This document shows, piece by piece, positions 9,059 to 17,353 of a DNA stretch of 64,000 nucleotides. Under the pieces are notes generated by a model, which was not told the DNA's origin, did not search any database, and worked only from the letters and a program-made list of their open reading frames with translations. Position 1 is the first letter of the stretch, and every line of letters begins with the position of its first letter. Source of the stretch: SZUA-36 sp963727635 (GTDB lineage: Bacteria > Pseudomonadota > Gammaproteobacteria > Xanthomonadales > SZUA-36). Made by a program: the position numbers and the translations under genes. The stretch lies in the NCBI GenBank assembly GCA_963727635.1, contig CAVSHP010000028.1:56117-120116 (forward strand), given 5' to 3'.

Positions 9059-9305
9059 CACAGGCGGTCTGAATCCGGGTGGTAGCTGAGCCGCAGCCGG
9101 GCTTCAGTGACGGTGTTGGCAAAAATTTACGCATGGGTATAGAGTTTGCCTGCTATGACGTAAGCAGCCTCGCCGGTCATTCATTTTCAAGCGTATCCGA
9201 CCGGGTGATTAACGGCTCGTGTTTTGGAGTTAAAATACGCCTGGAACATCTGCAAGTGATTTAATTGCATATGACCTGAACCAGATACATCACAAGGATA
9301 GCGAG

Positions 9306-9920
9306 ATGGACACTGCCACGAAAAAATCTGTTGCCAAGAAAGCGGCCGTTAAGAAGGCCGCCACCAGGAAAGCGACCGCTAAGAAAGCGGCTGCCAAGAA
9401 AACAAGCGCCAGGAAAACGAGCGCCAGGAAAGTTGCCAAAAAGACGGTAACTGCAAAGAATCCAGCCGTGAAAAAATCGTCATCCACCCAGGTTGCGGCG
9501 GGCAGGCCCGGTGAAAATGATCTGCAGGCCCTGTCGATGGATATTGATCGCCAGATGAAATTGCTCGCGGAAATGAACACCCGGGTGATCATCGCAAAAG
9601 ACCAACTTGCCGATTTTCAGGAAATGATCTCTGCAAAAATAAAGGCGTTTCAGAAGCGGAACGCCGGCAAAGAGGCGGCAAATCATAAAGACATCATGAC
9701 CTCAATCCGCGAGACCCGCGATGAAGCGGCGAGGATGATGAAGGATTCCAAGGCGTTGCACGAAACCTATGAAACGCTGGCCAGGCACTTTGAAAAAGGC
9801 CGGGTAGCTGCGGCCAAGGAAATGAAAAAGGCCGAGGCCGCCTTTGTCGAAAAATACCATGTCGTCGAGGCGAAAGTCCTCAAGAAAGCAGGTGAGATCA
9901 AAAAGAATTTAAAGAGCTAG
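9306..9920 (+). CDS. Histone H1-like lysine/alanine-rich protein with C-terminal coiled coil
   Basis: A 204-residue protein starting at ATG 9306 behind AAGGATAGCGAG. Residues 1-65 are almost entirely Lys, Ala, Thr and Arg in AAKK/ATKK-type repeats, like the tails of histone H1 and bacterial AlgP/HctB proteins that bind DNA non-specifically. Residues about 75-204 are a long charged amphipathic helix (DIDRQMKLLAEMNTRVIIAK onward) likely to form a coiled coil. It may be a nucleoid-associated, chromatin-compacting protein. Its TAG stop overlaps the convergent glucokinase stop in the palindrome CTAG. A second KA-rich gene lies at 21129-21510. Confidence 0.8.
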   Translation: MDTATKKSVAKKAAVKKAATRKATAKKAAAKKTSARKTSARKVAKKTVTAKNPAVKKSSSTQVAAGRPGENDLQALSMDIDRQMKLLAEMNTRVIIAKDQLADFQEMISAKIKAFQKRNAGKEAANHKDIMTSIRETRDEAARMMKDSKALHETYETLARHFEKGRVAAAKEMKKAEAAFVEKYHVVEAKVLKKAGEIKKNLKS

Positions 9921-10676
9921 GAAACCTCGGACGCGGCCACCCAGGCCGCCGCACCGGCAATACCCGCCCGGTTGCGCAGTTTGGCCGGCACGATACGGGT
10001 ACGCCGCAAGCGGACTTCCTTGAGAAATTTCTTGTGTTTCCTGCTGACGCCTCCGCCAACGATGATGAGCTGCGGTGAAAAGACGTGCTCGATGTGCAGG
10101 AAGAACTCGTTCAGTCTTTCGCCGTACTCATACCATTTCAGGTCATGTTCGACCCTGATCCGTCCCGCAACGTATTGCTCGACCACTTCCTCGTGGCTTT
10201 CCAGGAATAGCTTGCCGATTTCGAGATTCGGTACGAGTTTGCCATCCATGAACAAGCCTGCGCCAACACCTGTGCCAAGGGTGACGGTGATGACGACGCC
10301 GTTGACACCCCTGCCCGCGCCAAAGCGCATTTCCGCCATGCCGGCGGCATCGGCGTCATTCAAAACCAAAACCTTACATTCGGTTGCCGCCGAGAAGCGT
10401 TCATTGACTGATTGATTCACCCAGCCCCGGTACGTGATAAGCGGTGGGCGGGGTCAGGATGACACCATCCGCTACCGCAGCGGGAAAGCCGACACCGACG
10501 CTTCCACTGTAGTTAAATTTGTCGACCATGACGGTAAGCGCATTTGTCACTGTGTCAATTTCAAAGGCAGGGGGTGTCTTGATGCGGACCCGCTCAGTGG
10601 CGAGCTTGCCGCTGTTGAGGTTGACCAACGCACCCTTGATGCCGCTGCCGCCGATGTCTATTCCCAGTACGTGCAT
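9917..10676 (-). CDS. ppgK: Polyphosphate glucokinase (ROK family), frameshifted
   Basis: Two frames, 10401-10676 and 9917-10420, together give a complete ROK-type glucokinase of about 252 residues. The N-terminal phosphate-binding motif is VLGIDIGGSGIKGALV. The second part has LNDADAAGMAEMRFGAG, TVTLGTGVGAGLF, LVPNLEIGK, IIVGGGVSRKHKKFL and PAKLRNRAGIAGAAAW, which are hallmarks of strictly polyphosphate/ATP-dependent glucokinases. It phosphorylates glucose using polyphosphate. The frames meet at about 10425, where one extra base in CCGGGG (minus strand) breaks the frame; removing it gives HVRGWVNQSV. A sequencing error is likely. PPK2, a polyphosphate enzyme, is encoded at 41.5 kb. Confidence 0.82.
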
Positions 10677-10695
10677 GATCGCCGGGACTGCGTGG

Positions 10696-11115
10696 TTACT
10701 CTGAACCCGACCCTTCCACCCTGGGTTCGACGATCAGGTAGGAGGTGGTCGTCGTACCGATATTAACCGCTTGATGAACCGTTATTTCATTTGTCGACCA
10801 AGTTTGACCCGTAATGGTCTGAACGATTTCCTCAGTCCCGGTTGCATCCTTAATACGCAATGTCCCACCCTCCAGCACATAACCAAAATGTGGGTAATGG
10901 AAATGTTTTTCGTGACCGATGCCGGGTGGAAAAGTACATCGAGCGGCGCGCATGGTATCCGTTTCATAGAGAACTTCACAAACCTTCTGGCCCTTCCAGC
11001 CCGCATCAAAGGCTTCCGGCAGGTCGGGCAGGTCTTCGGCAAAAGTCCATTGGAAAGCAAAAACTGCGCTTAACAGGATGAGTGACTTGATTAAAAAATG
11101 TCTGGCTGGTGGCAT
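10696..11115 (-). CDS. Exported cupin-domain protein
   Basis: A 139-residue protein from ATG 11115, with a GGGGAAA Shine-Dalgarno and a signal peptide (FLIKSLILLSAVFAFQWTFA). The cupin core follows: TMRAARCTFPPGIGHEKHFH, then YPHFGYVLEGGTLRIKDATG and EITVHQAVNIG. The histidines in GHEKHFHYPHFGY and the later VHQAVN fit the two cupin metal-binding motifs. Small single-domain cupins bind a divalent metal and may act as isomerases, dioxygenases or sensors; no substrate can be named. It lies directly upstream of ppgK on the same strand with a 19-bp gap. Confidence 0.8.
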   Translation of the reverse strand: MPPARHFLIKSLILLSAVFAFQWTFAEDLPDLPEAFDAGWKGQKVCEVLYETDTMRAARCTFPPGIGHEKHFHYPHFGYVLEGGTLRIKDATGTEEIVQTITGQTWSTNEITVHQAVNIGTTTTSYLIVEPRVEGSGSE

Positions 11116-11300
11116 TTTCACATTTCCCCGTTGGCAATCCGACGCTTCGAGTATATGTCGAAGCAAAGCTTTTTTGCCAGCAGCCAGGCTCAGCCCCCGC
11201 TTACCGGATTGCCGGGTATCGCCGATGTTTTCCGCGGCCAATTATCGAAAGCGGGGTCGAACCGGAACTCCCGGAGTTACGCTTCCACCCCCATTGGCCA

Positions 11301-12812
11301 TTACCGGATTACGCTCCGCTCCCCGGCCGAAAGGGAAGCCCTGGTGAATATCTTCCCGCCGAGGATAACGCGGGTTATGCTGTTATATGCGCTCACGTCT
11401 TCCAGCGGATTGGCCTCCAGTAGCAGTAGGTCCGCACGTTTGCCAGCCTCGATGGTGCCGATTTCCTTATCCAGACGAAAGGCTCTGGCGTTGCCAATTG
11501 TGAGCGACTCGAACAGGGTCCTCAGCGGTACCCCTGCACGTCTCCAGGCCTGCATTTCCCAGTAGCCGGCGAGGCCGGGCGGTGAGGCCCAACCGAATCC
11601 GCCTACCGCCGTATCGGTACCGAACAACAGCCTGGCGCCATCTGCATCCATGCGACCGATCAGTCTCTCGTAGCGGGACACATAGCCTGACAATAGCGAG
11701 GGAAAGTCCCCGACCGTCTTGTCTTTGCCCAGTTCGGAAGCAAATCGGGCAATAAAGTCCTCCCGCTGTCTTTGTCCTTCAGTTCGCAGGTATGTCATGT
11801 ATGCTGGCGGGACAACATGCGCCCACTCCGGATCGCTCAGCACGGTTGGATCGAACAATGATGCAGTATTGCGAATGGTGCTAAACGTGGGCTGCAAACC
11901 CTTGCCGCTTCTTGCGACCTGCCGGGCGATATTTGCAGACTCCGGCGAGGGCTCAGGCGCGTCAAAGGGCTGATCCGGCCATTCCCACATTCCGTGGGCC
12001 AGGATATCCACGCCGGCCTCGAGGGCAAAGCGATGGCCATTCGGCGTGGTTGCATGCAGTATCACCGGCATGTTGTAAGCGTGGGCGGCAGCCACCACAT
12101 CGCGCACGATCTCGACAGAAGGAAGACGGAAGTCGGGCGCTCCACCGGGCCACCACCGGGCCTCTTCATAATAGAGCTTCACGCAGCGGCCACCGTGTTC
12201 CCGCACATATTCGACCACGGCTTGCGGCGTATGCTTTTTCGGATCCGCGCCGGGTGGAATCAAACCGCCGGCATAGTGGTCGATCAGGTAACCGGGATAC
12301 ACCTGTTCTATGGGCTCACCCTCAAGCTCAAGGGCCATGAACCCGTCTGACAGTATCACGCCCTGGCCGCAGTGAAACAGGTTTGGATGGACAGGGGAGG
12401 CATCGAACCGGGCATTGCTAGCGGTGTCCGCATTCAGTTCAATGACCGTGGTAAACCCGAAGTACAGAAAACTGCGTGGTTGTTGCTCCATATACGCCTG
12501 GTAAAGCGCATCATAGTCTTTCGTGTATCGACGCTTCAGGCCGGTGGCGTGATACAGGTGGACATGACTGTCGATCAGACCAGGCACCAGGTAACCGCCT
12601 TCAGCGTCGACAACCGTGGAACCGGTGGTGTCAACCGGACCGGTCCCGATTTGGCTGATTCTGTCCTGCTCGATACGTACCCAGGCATTCGAAAGCGGGG
12701 TCAATCGTTCCGCTGAGAGCACCGTTGCGTTGGTAATAATCGTCGAGGGCCCGGCGCTGAACGCCACGCTGGAGGCCAGCAGCAAAAAGATACCGTAGAG
12801 TCTGCATGTCAT
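11301..12812 (-). CDS. Secreted amidohydrolase-family hydrolase
   Basis: A 503-residue exported amidohydrolase. ATG 12812, preceded by AGGA, opens the signal peptide MTCRLYGIFLLLASSVAFSA. Metal-site residues are visible in order: DSHVHLYHATG, CVKLYYEEARWW (candidate Lys), VILHATTPNGHR, DILAHGMWEWPD and LLFGTDTAVGG. The return strand IGTIEAGKRADLLLLEANPL follows. It is about 90 residues longer than the amidohydrolase at 2.5 kb and only distantly similar. It is transcribed divergently from the AraC-type regulator, with 125 bp between starts, so that regulator may control it. Confidence 0.87.
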   Translation of the reverse strand: MTCRLYGIFLLLASSVAFSAGPSTIITNATVLSAERLTPLSNAWVRIEQDRISQIGTGPVDTTGSTVVDAEGGYLVPGLIDSHVHLYHATGLKRRYTKDYDALYQAYMEQQPRSFLYFGFTTVIELNADTASNARFDASPVHPNLFHCGQGVILSDGFMALELEGEPIEQVYPGYLIDHYAGGLIPPGADPKKHTPQAVVEYVREHGGRCVKLYYEEARWWPGGAPDFRLPSVEIVRDVVAAAHAYNMPVILHATTPNGHRFALEAGVDILAHGMWEWPDQPFDAPEPSPESANIARQVARSGKGLQPTFSTIRNTASLFDPTVLSDPEWAHVVPPAYMTYLRTEGQRQREDFIARFASELGKDKTVGDFPSLLSGYVSRYERLIGRMDADGARLLFGTDTAVGGFGWASPPGLAGYWEMQAWRRAGVPLRTLFESLTIGNARAFRLDKEIGTIEAGKRADLLLLEANPLEDVSAYNSITRVILGGKIFTRASLSAGERSVIR

Positions 12813-12937
12813 TGTATTATTTTCCTGATTGATCGCTTGTTGGCTGGTATTTACGGTCATTTGATCTGCCGGGGCGACTGGAATCACGATTTCGGACCTC
12901 CCACGGAGACCCTTGGGCGATCCCGAAAAGGAATTTG

Positions 12938-13969
12938 ATGAACGCTTTCCTGTACGTATCAGCTAGCCTGGCCATGGTGCTTGCGGTCTATCTTGCAACC
13001 GGCGCAGGTCTGCCGCAGACCACGCGGCGTCTGTTGTCCGCCGCCATGCTGATCCTTGCGCTGCTGAATTTGCTGACCCTGCTGGCACTTGGCGACCCGG
13101 GCGCCCCGGTTCTGGTGATCCGGCCGGCCCTGGCGGTGGCACTGCCCGCGTTGTTGTACCTGCACCTGGCAACCGCCATGCGTGTCGGCCAGGCACTGCA
13201 ACCCACCGATGCCATCCACATGATCGGCCCGTTGGCTGTAACGGCCGTGCGATTATTGCCGGCGCCAGGCCAGTGGCTGGACCTGGCGATCGCGCTGCCA
13301 AACCTTTGCTACCTGGGGCTCATTGCCTGGGGAGCCCGCAGTGGCGCCACCAGTTTCACACATCTCGGCGCGGCCCTGGCATCGCTGTTGAATCACTGGC
13401 GGCGCCTGGTTTTGTTATTCCTGGTCTCCGTCCTGTGTTTCGACATCCTGATCATGTTTCAAATTGGCGATACCGCGGATGCCCTGCCCCAACCATGGAT
13501 GTTCGGGGTTCTCGGCGTGTTGTTGACCCTGTGCTTCGCCTATTTACTCGTGGTCAGTCTGCATCGAAAGGGCCCGCTGATTTGGGCAAGCAGTCGTCAG
13601 CGTCATCACAATCCGGAACACGAGGCCCTGATTGCATATCTCGAGGAGCAACTATTGGCGAGTAGCGCTTTCCTCGACCCCAACCTGACGCTGCAACGGT
13701 TTGCCCGCAAAGTCGGCGTATCCCCACGGGAGGTGTCTGCAGCAATCAACGACCACCGGAATTACAACTACAATCAGTGGCTGAATAACTACAGAATCAA
13801 AGCGGCGCAACGGCAATTGCGTGAGAATCCCGGGCAAAGCATCACCGAGGTGATGTATGCATCGGGGTTTCAGAATAAATCGACCTTCAACGCGGCGTTT
13901 TTGGCTTGCTGTGGCGAAAGCCCAAGCGCCTGGAGAAGCCGCCTCGACGATGGCGCTGAAACGAAATAG
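12938..13969 (+). CDS. Membrane-associated AraC-family transcriptional regulator
   Basis: A 343-residue protein from ATG 12938, with AAAGGA at 12927-12932. Residues 1-210 contain six or seven hydrophobic segments (VSASLAMVLAVYLATGAG, LLSAAMLILALLNLLTLLAL, LVLLFLVSVLCFDILIMF). The C-terminal 110 residues form a two-helix-turn-helix AraC domain: LTLQRFARKVGVSPREVSAA, NQWLNNYRIKAAQRQL and ITEVMYASGFQNKSTFNAAF. Such membrane-anchored AraC regulators sense an extracellular or membrane signal. The divergent amidohydrolase gene is the obvious candidate target. Confidence 0.87.
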   Translation: MNAFLYVSASLAMVLAVYLATGAGLPQTTRRLLSAAMLILALLNLLTLLALGDPGAPVLVIRPALAVALPALLYLHLATAMRVGQALQPTDAIHMIGPLAVTAVRLLPAPGQWLDLAIALPNLCYLGLIAWGARSGATSFTHLGAALASLLNHWRRLVLLFLVSVLCFDILIMFQIGDTADALPQPWMFGVLGVLLTLCFAYLLVVSLHRKGPLIWASSRQRHHNPEHEALIAYLEEQLLASSAFLDPNLTLQRFARKVGVSPREVSAAINDHRNYNYNQWLNNYRIKAAQRQLRENPGQSITEVMYASGFQNKSTFNAAFLACCGESPSAWRSRLDDGAETK

Positions 13970-14011
13970 GTATCAGGTCTGATTGCTTAACATAAAGGAG
14001 AACACCAAGCC

Positions 14012-14614
14012 ATGCCGTCAACTGAACCAAAACGCTGCTGGTGGTGCGGGGATGACCCCTTGTACCAGGCTTACCACGATGAAGAGTGGGGTGTGCCGGT
14101 GCACGACGAGCGGGGGCTTTTCGAGTTTCTCTGTCTCGAAGGCGCGCAGGCCGGTCTGAGCTGGATCACAATTTTGCGCAAGCGTGAACATTACCGGCGG
14201 GTTTTCGATGGCTTCGACGCGCATAGAATCGCCCGTTACGACGAGTCCAAAACCACTGCCCTGCTGGCCGATCCGGGCATTGTGCGCAACCGGCTCAAGG
14301 TGCATGGCTTCGTCAAAAACGCCCGCGCCTACCTGGCCATGCTCGATGAGGGCTTGACCCTGGACAGCTATCTCTGGGGCTTCGTTGATGGCGGTCCAAT
14401 CCAGAACCAGCGGCGTTCACCGCGCGATGTGCCGGGCAATACGCCGGTTTCGGACGCGCTGTCAAAAGATCTGAAAAAACGCGGCTTCACGTTTGTCGGC
14501 ACCACCATCTGTTATGCGTTTATGCAGGCTGCGGGACTGGTCAACGATCACCTGGAGGACTGTTTTCGTTTTGACGCGTTGGGTGGGATATCCGGCAACG
14601 GCGTGAGTGAATAA
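14012..14614 (+). CDS. tag: DNA-3-methyladenine glycosylase I
   Basis: A 200-residue enzyme excising 3-methyladenine from alkylated DNA. The start has a good AAAGGAG Shine-Dalgarno. The N-terminal KRCWWCGDDPLYQAYHDEEW contains the Cys and His zinc ligands typical of Tag; the other two appear in the C-terminal VNDHLEDCF. EFLCLEGAQAGLSWITILRK and RNRLKVHGFVKNARAYLAM form the base-recognition and helix-hairpin-helix-like core. Length matches the family (about 190). It stands alone between a regulator and an MFS gene. Confidence 0.95.
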   Translation: MPSTEPKRCWWCGDDPLYQAYHDEEWGVPVHDERGLFEFLCLEGAQAGLSWITILRKREHYRRVFDGFDAHRIARYDESKTTALLADPGIVRNRLKVHGFVKNARAYLAMLDEGLTLDSYLWGFVDGGPIQNQRRSPRDVPGNTPVSDALSKDLKKRGFTFVGTTICYAFMQAAGLVNDHLEDCFRFDALGGISGNGVSE

Positions 14615-14683
14615 CGGTGATGGTGTAAAGTGTCAGTTCCCTGCTCAGGCAGCTGACCCGAGCTCAAAACCGGATCCGTTCCA

Positions 14684-16144
14684 ATGAAATTTAACTGGCG
14701 CCCATTCGGCACGTTCACCAGGACCACTCCAGCGCCGGTGGCCTCCAGCGACCCCGTGGTCGAAAACTCACTGAACCACTCGCTCAAAGACGCCCGAGCA
14801 TTCGCAGTGATGACCGGTGTTGGAGAAACCTATCTTTCGGCATTCGCCATATTTCTGCGTGCAACCACGCCACAGATCGGGCTGCTCGCTTCTCTGCCGC
14901 CCTTGCTCGGTTCATTCATTCAGCCGGTCTCCGCCTGGCTCGGCAGGATGACGGGGCACAGAAAAGCCATCGTATTGACCGGGGCAAGCATCCAGGCCAT
15001 GGCATGGCTGCCGATCGCCGTTTTGCCGATGGTTTTTCCCGGCCACGCGCTGCCGTTGCTGATCATGTCGGTGGTCCTCTACCAGTGCGGGGCGCATCTG
15101 ACCACACCGCAATGGGGCAGCATGATGGGCGACATCGTGCCGACACGGCGGCGCGGGCGATTTTTTGCACGGCGGACAAAAATCGTCTCACTCACGACAT
15201 TCCTGGCGTTGACGTTTGGCGGCCTGGTTTTACAGAACTTCAGCAGCAGGGGGCAAACACTTTTTGGATTCGCACTTCTGTTTGGCATCGCACTGCTGGC
15301 AAGATTGGTATCCGTATACCATCTTTCGAAAATGCACGATCCCCGTGGCCAGGCGGCAGCCATCGAACCTGCCATTGAACGCCACTGGTGGGAGCGTCTG
15401 AGGCACTCGAACTTCGCCCGTTTTTCGGTCTTTTTCGCGATGACACAATTTTCGGTGGCGATCGCGTCACCTTTCTTCTCGGTCTACATGTTGCGCGATC
15501 TGCATTACAGTTATTTCGCCTTCATGACCAACACGGGCATGGCGATACTGGCCCAGTTCCTGACGCTGAGCCAGTGGGGGCGCATCAGCGACGTTTTCGG
15601 CAACCGCCGGATACTGGCTATCACGGGTATGGTCATTCCATTGATGCCGCTGTTGTGGATATTTTCATCAAATTACTGGTACCTGTTATTTGCACAGGTC
15701 ATCAGTGGTCTGACCTGGGCGGGTTTTTCGCTCAGTGCCAGTAACTTTCTGTATGACCTGGTCTCGCGTGAAAAGAGAACCACCTACCTCGCGATACATA
15801 ACATGCTTTCCAACACCGGGCTTTTCGCCGGCGCAATGCTTGGCGGTTACCTGGGCATGGTGCTGCCAACCAGGCTAACCCTCCTGGGTCACACCTTCAG
15901 TTGGGGCAGCGCGCTGCTGGGCGTTTTTGCCGTTTCGACGCTGGCCAGGGCGCTGATGGTTGTCGTGTTGCTGCCAAAAATCCGCGAGGTGCGCAGGGTG
16001 CGCCCGATCAAGGTCAGCGAACTGATCTTCCGCGTGACCCGGGTTAACGCGCTGGCTGGCATGTTCTTCGAAGTCGTTGCCTCCAAGCCCAAAACGGTGC
16101 CCGAGACGCCGGAGCCCGACCAGCAAACCGGTGAAGCGGGTTGA
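14684..16144 (+). CDS. MFS transporter
   Basis: A 486-residue membrane protein with about twelve hydrophobic segments in two halves, separated by a charged loop near residue 230 (EPAIERHWWERLRHSNFARF). An MFS cytoplasmic-loop-like motif, WLGRMTGHRKAIVL, follows the second helix, and GRISDVFGNRRIL is the equivalent in the second half. The first 35 residues are cytoplasmic. The charged RFFARRTKIVSL loop and the LVSREKRTTYLAIHN segment resemble YcaD/permease-type MFS proteins that are often uncharacterised. The substrate is unknown. It ends 60 bp before a TPR-protein remnant on the opposite strand. Confidence 0.85.
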   Translation: MKFNWRPFGTFTRTTPAPVASSDPVVENSLNHSLKDARAFAVMTGVGETYLSAFAIFLRATTPQIGLLASLPPLLGSFIQPVSAWLGRMTGHRKAIVLTGASIQAMAWLPIAVLPMVFPGHALPLLIMSVVLYQCGAHLTTPQWGSMMGDIVPTRRRGRFFARRTKIVSLTTFLALTFGGLVLQNFSSRGQTLFGFALLFGIALLARLVSVYHLSKMHDPRGQAAAIEPAIERHWWERLRHSNFARFSVFFAMTQFSVAIASPFFSVYMLRDLHYSYFAFMTNTGMAILAQFLTLSQWGRISDVFGNRRILAITGMVIPLMPLLWIFSSNYWYLLFAQVISGLTWAGFSLSASNFLYDLVSREKRTTYLAIHNMLSNTGLFAGAMLGGYLGMVLPTRLTLLGHTFSWGSALLGVFAVSTLARALMVVVLLPKIREVRRVRPIKVSELIFRVTRVNALAGMFFEVVASKPKTVPETPEPDQQTGEAG

Positions 16145-16203
16145 ATACAGCGCATAAATGAAAGGCCGGGGAAGCCGGAGCAGCCGAATTTTTGCAGGGG
16201 TTA

Positions 16204-16390
16204 TCAGCTCAGCAGTTCGACGATCGCCTTGAACTTCGGATGGTCGCGGGCGGCATCCCAGTCGCTGTCCTTGACCAGCCAATCCCGGTGCACGGTACCG
16301 GCCCTGGCGTGTATTTCGAGCAATTCCAGTGCGCGCTCCGTGTTGCCGCCCGCTTTTCCTGCTCCGATCCGTGGGCCTTCAGGGCCGTGC
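16204..16390 (-). pseudogene. C-terminal remnant of a TPR/kinase-like protein
   Basis: The minus-strand frame ending at the TGA at 16204-16206 encodes TERALELLEIHARAGTVHRD, WLVKDSDWDAARDHPKFKAI and VELLS. This is the characteristic C-terminal end of bacterial TPR proteins fused to Ser/Thr kinase, TolB-like or winged-helix domains. No upstream TPR or effector domain is present; the frame degenerates beyond about 16390, and an alternative frame looks better for a few residues. It is probably a decayed tail. Confidence 0.4.
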
Positions 16391-16436
16391 TCTGCAGAGA
16401 CGCGGGATCGCTTACAAAGGACGGCTACCTGATTAA

Positions 16437-16979
16437 CTATCCGTCAGCATGTCCCGACCACGCGCGTATCAACTTGATTTCATCAGTTTCGATACCGATG
16501 GATTCGAGAAAGTCCTGGTGGGCCTCTGGCGAGGTTTTTTCAAACTCAATGTGCCATTGCCTCATGCCGGTTTCATCGAGACCCGCCGCCTTCAGTATCG
16601 ACACCCAGGTTTGCTTGTTCAGTACCCTGGCATTTTGTGCGGCGCCGGTATTTTCCAGCAGGTTCAGGATCACTTTTTGCTGGCTTCTCAGCGTCTGGAT
16701 CTCGTCATTCAGGGATGACAATCTTTGCTCGAGCGCTAAAGCCAGGTCGCCGCCCTGCCGGTTTAGCAGCAGCGAAATGGTATTCAATGACAATCCGGCA
16801 CTGCGGAACTGCACGATACGGTCCAAACGCTTCAGGTCTTTGTCCGAATACAGGCGGTAGTTTGCATAACTTCTGCCGCTGGGTGACAAGACCCCAAGCT
16901 TGTCGTAGTAAATAAGCGTGCTGCGCGAAAGCGAATACTTTTTCGCCAACTGCCCGATCGTTAACATGTGGTTTTCCAT
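16437..16979 (-). CDS. MerR-family transcriptional regulator with C-terminal effector domain
   Basis: A 180-residue regulator, possibly starting at the internal ATG 16967. The N-terminal winged helix is LTIGQLAKKYSLSRSTLIYY, with YRLYSDKDLKRLDRIVQFRS as wing and linker. A dimerisation helix (LALEQRLSSLNDEIQTLRSQ) follows. Residues 121-174 form an extra alpha-helical domain (TWVSILKAAGLDETGMRQWH, then DFLESIGIETDEIKLIR). The same domain is encoded alone by the gene just upstream at 17043-17225. It lacks the Cys residues of metal-sensing MerR proteins, so the signal is probably an organic ligand or a protein partner. A 12-bp stem-loop lies in its leader. Confidence 0.88.
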   Translation of the reverse strand: MENHMLTIGQLAKKYSLSRSTLIYYDKLGVLSPSGRSYANYRLYSDKDLKRLDRIVQFRSAGLSLNTISLLLNRQGGDLALALEQRLSSLNDEIQTLRSQQKVILNLLENTGAAQNARVLNKQTWVSILKAAGLDETGMRQWHIEFEKTSPEAHQDFLESIGIETDEIKLIRAWSGHADG

Positions 16980-16995
16980 TGGTATGCGGGGAAAT

Positions 16996-17028
16996 GGGGT
17001 GGTTGGCTAAAACAAGGCCAACCACCCC
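16996..17028 (-). other. Intercistronic stem-loop between the detached-domain gene and merR
   Basis: GGGGTGGTTGGC at 16996-17007 and its perfect complement GCCAACCACCCC at 17017-17028 enclose a 9-base loop. The 12-bp GC-rich stem lies 17 bases before the merR start at 16979. It has no T-tract, so it is not a classic terminator. It could stabilise the upstream message or reduce merR translation relative to the small protein. Confidence 0.6.
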
Positions 17029-17042
17029 GCCACGCAAGATCC

Positions 17043-17225
17043 TTACAGGGCCCGGATGCGGCTAATTTCGTCCGGCGAAATGTTCAGCCACTCGAGAAAG
17101 GACTGGTGGCCGTCCGGGTAGCTGGCCTCAAATTTTCTGTGCCACAGAACCATGGTCTCATCATCGAGACCAATTTCCCGGAATAACCGCACCCATTTCT
17201 CCTTGTTCATTCGCTTATTGCTCAT
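17043..17225 (-). CDS. Stand-alone copy of the MerR C-terminal domain
   Basis: A 60-residue protein with a strong GGAGGTG Shine-Dalgarno before ATG 17225. From residue 7 it aligns without gaps to residues 121-174 of the MerR protein encoded next: NKEKWVRLFREIGLDDETM against NKQTWVSILKAAGLDETGM. The WH, F-E, P-x-x-HQ-x-FLE and DEI-x-x-IR positions are shared. It has no DNA-binding domain. It could bind the same ligand, or pair with the MerR domain as an anti-activator or sensor subunit. It is the first gene of the pair on the minus strand. Confidence 0.75.
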   Translation of the reverse strand: MSNKRMNKEKWVRLFREIGLDDETMVLWHRKFEASYPDGHQSFLEWLNISPDEISRIRAL

Positions 17226-17263
17226 TTCACACCTCCAGATTTAAACATTGATTGCAGCGGATG

Positions 17264-17280
17264 ATCACCGTGGAGGTGAT
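17264..17280. promoter_or_regulatory. Candidate operator upstream of the merR pair
   Basis: ATCACC at 17264-17269 and GGTGAT at 17275-17280 form a 6-bp inverted repeat with a 5-bp spacer, about 40 bp upstream of the small gene's start. The position fits a MerR-type autoregulatory operator, but the arms are short and chance is possible. Confidence 0.3.
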
Positions 17281-17353
17281 TCTGAAGCATGAAGCCGTAG
17301 TCAGGTCAAACACCTTATTGCAGAAAGCCGCTGCCGCGCAATCATGGTGGCTT

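Noticed and set aside
9079..9264. 61-residue plus-strand frame before the H1-like gene
   Set aside because: Lies in the leader region, with no start signal, no similarity and no sensible composition.
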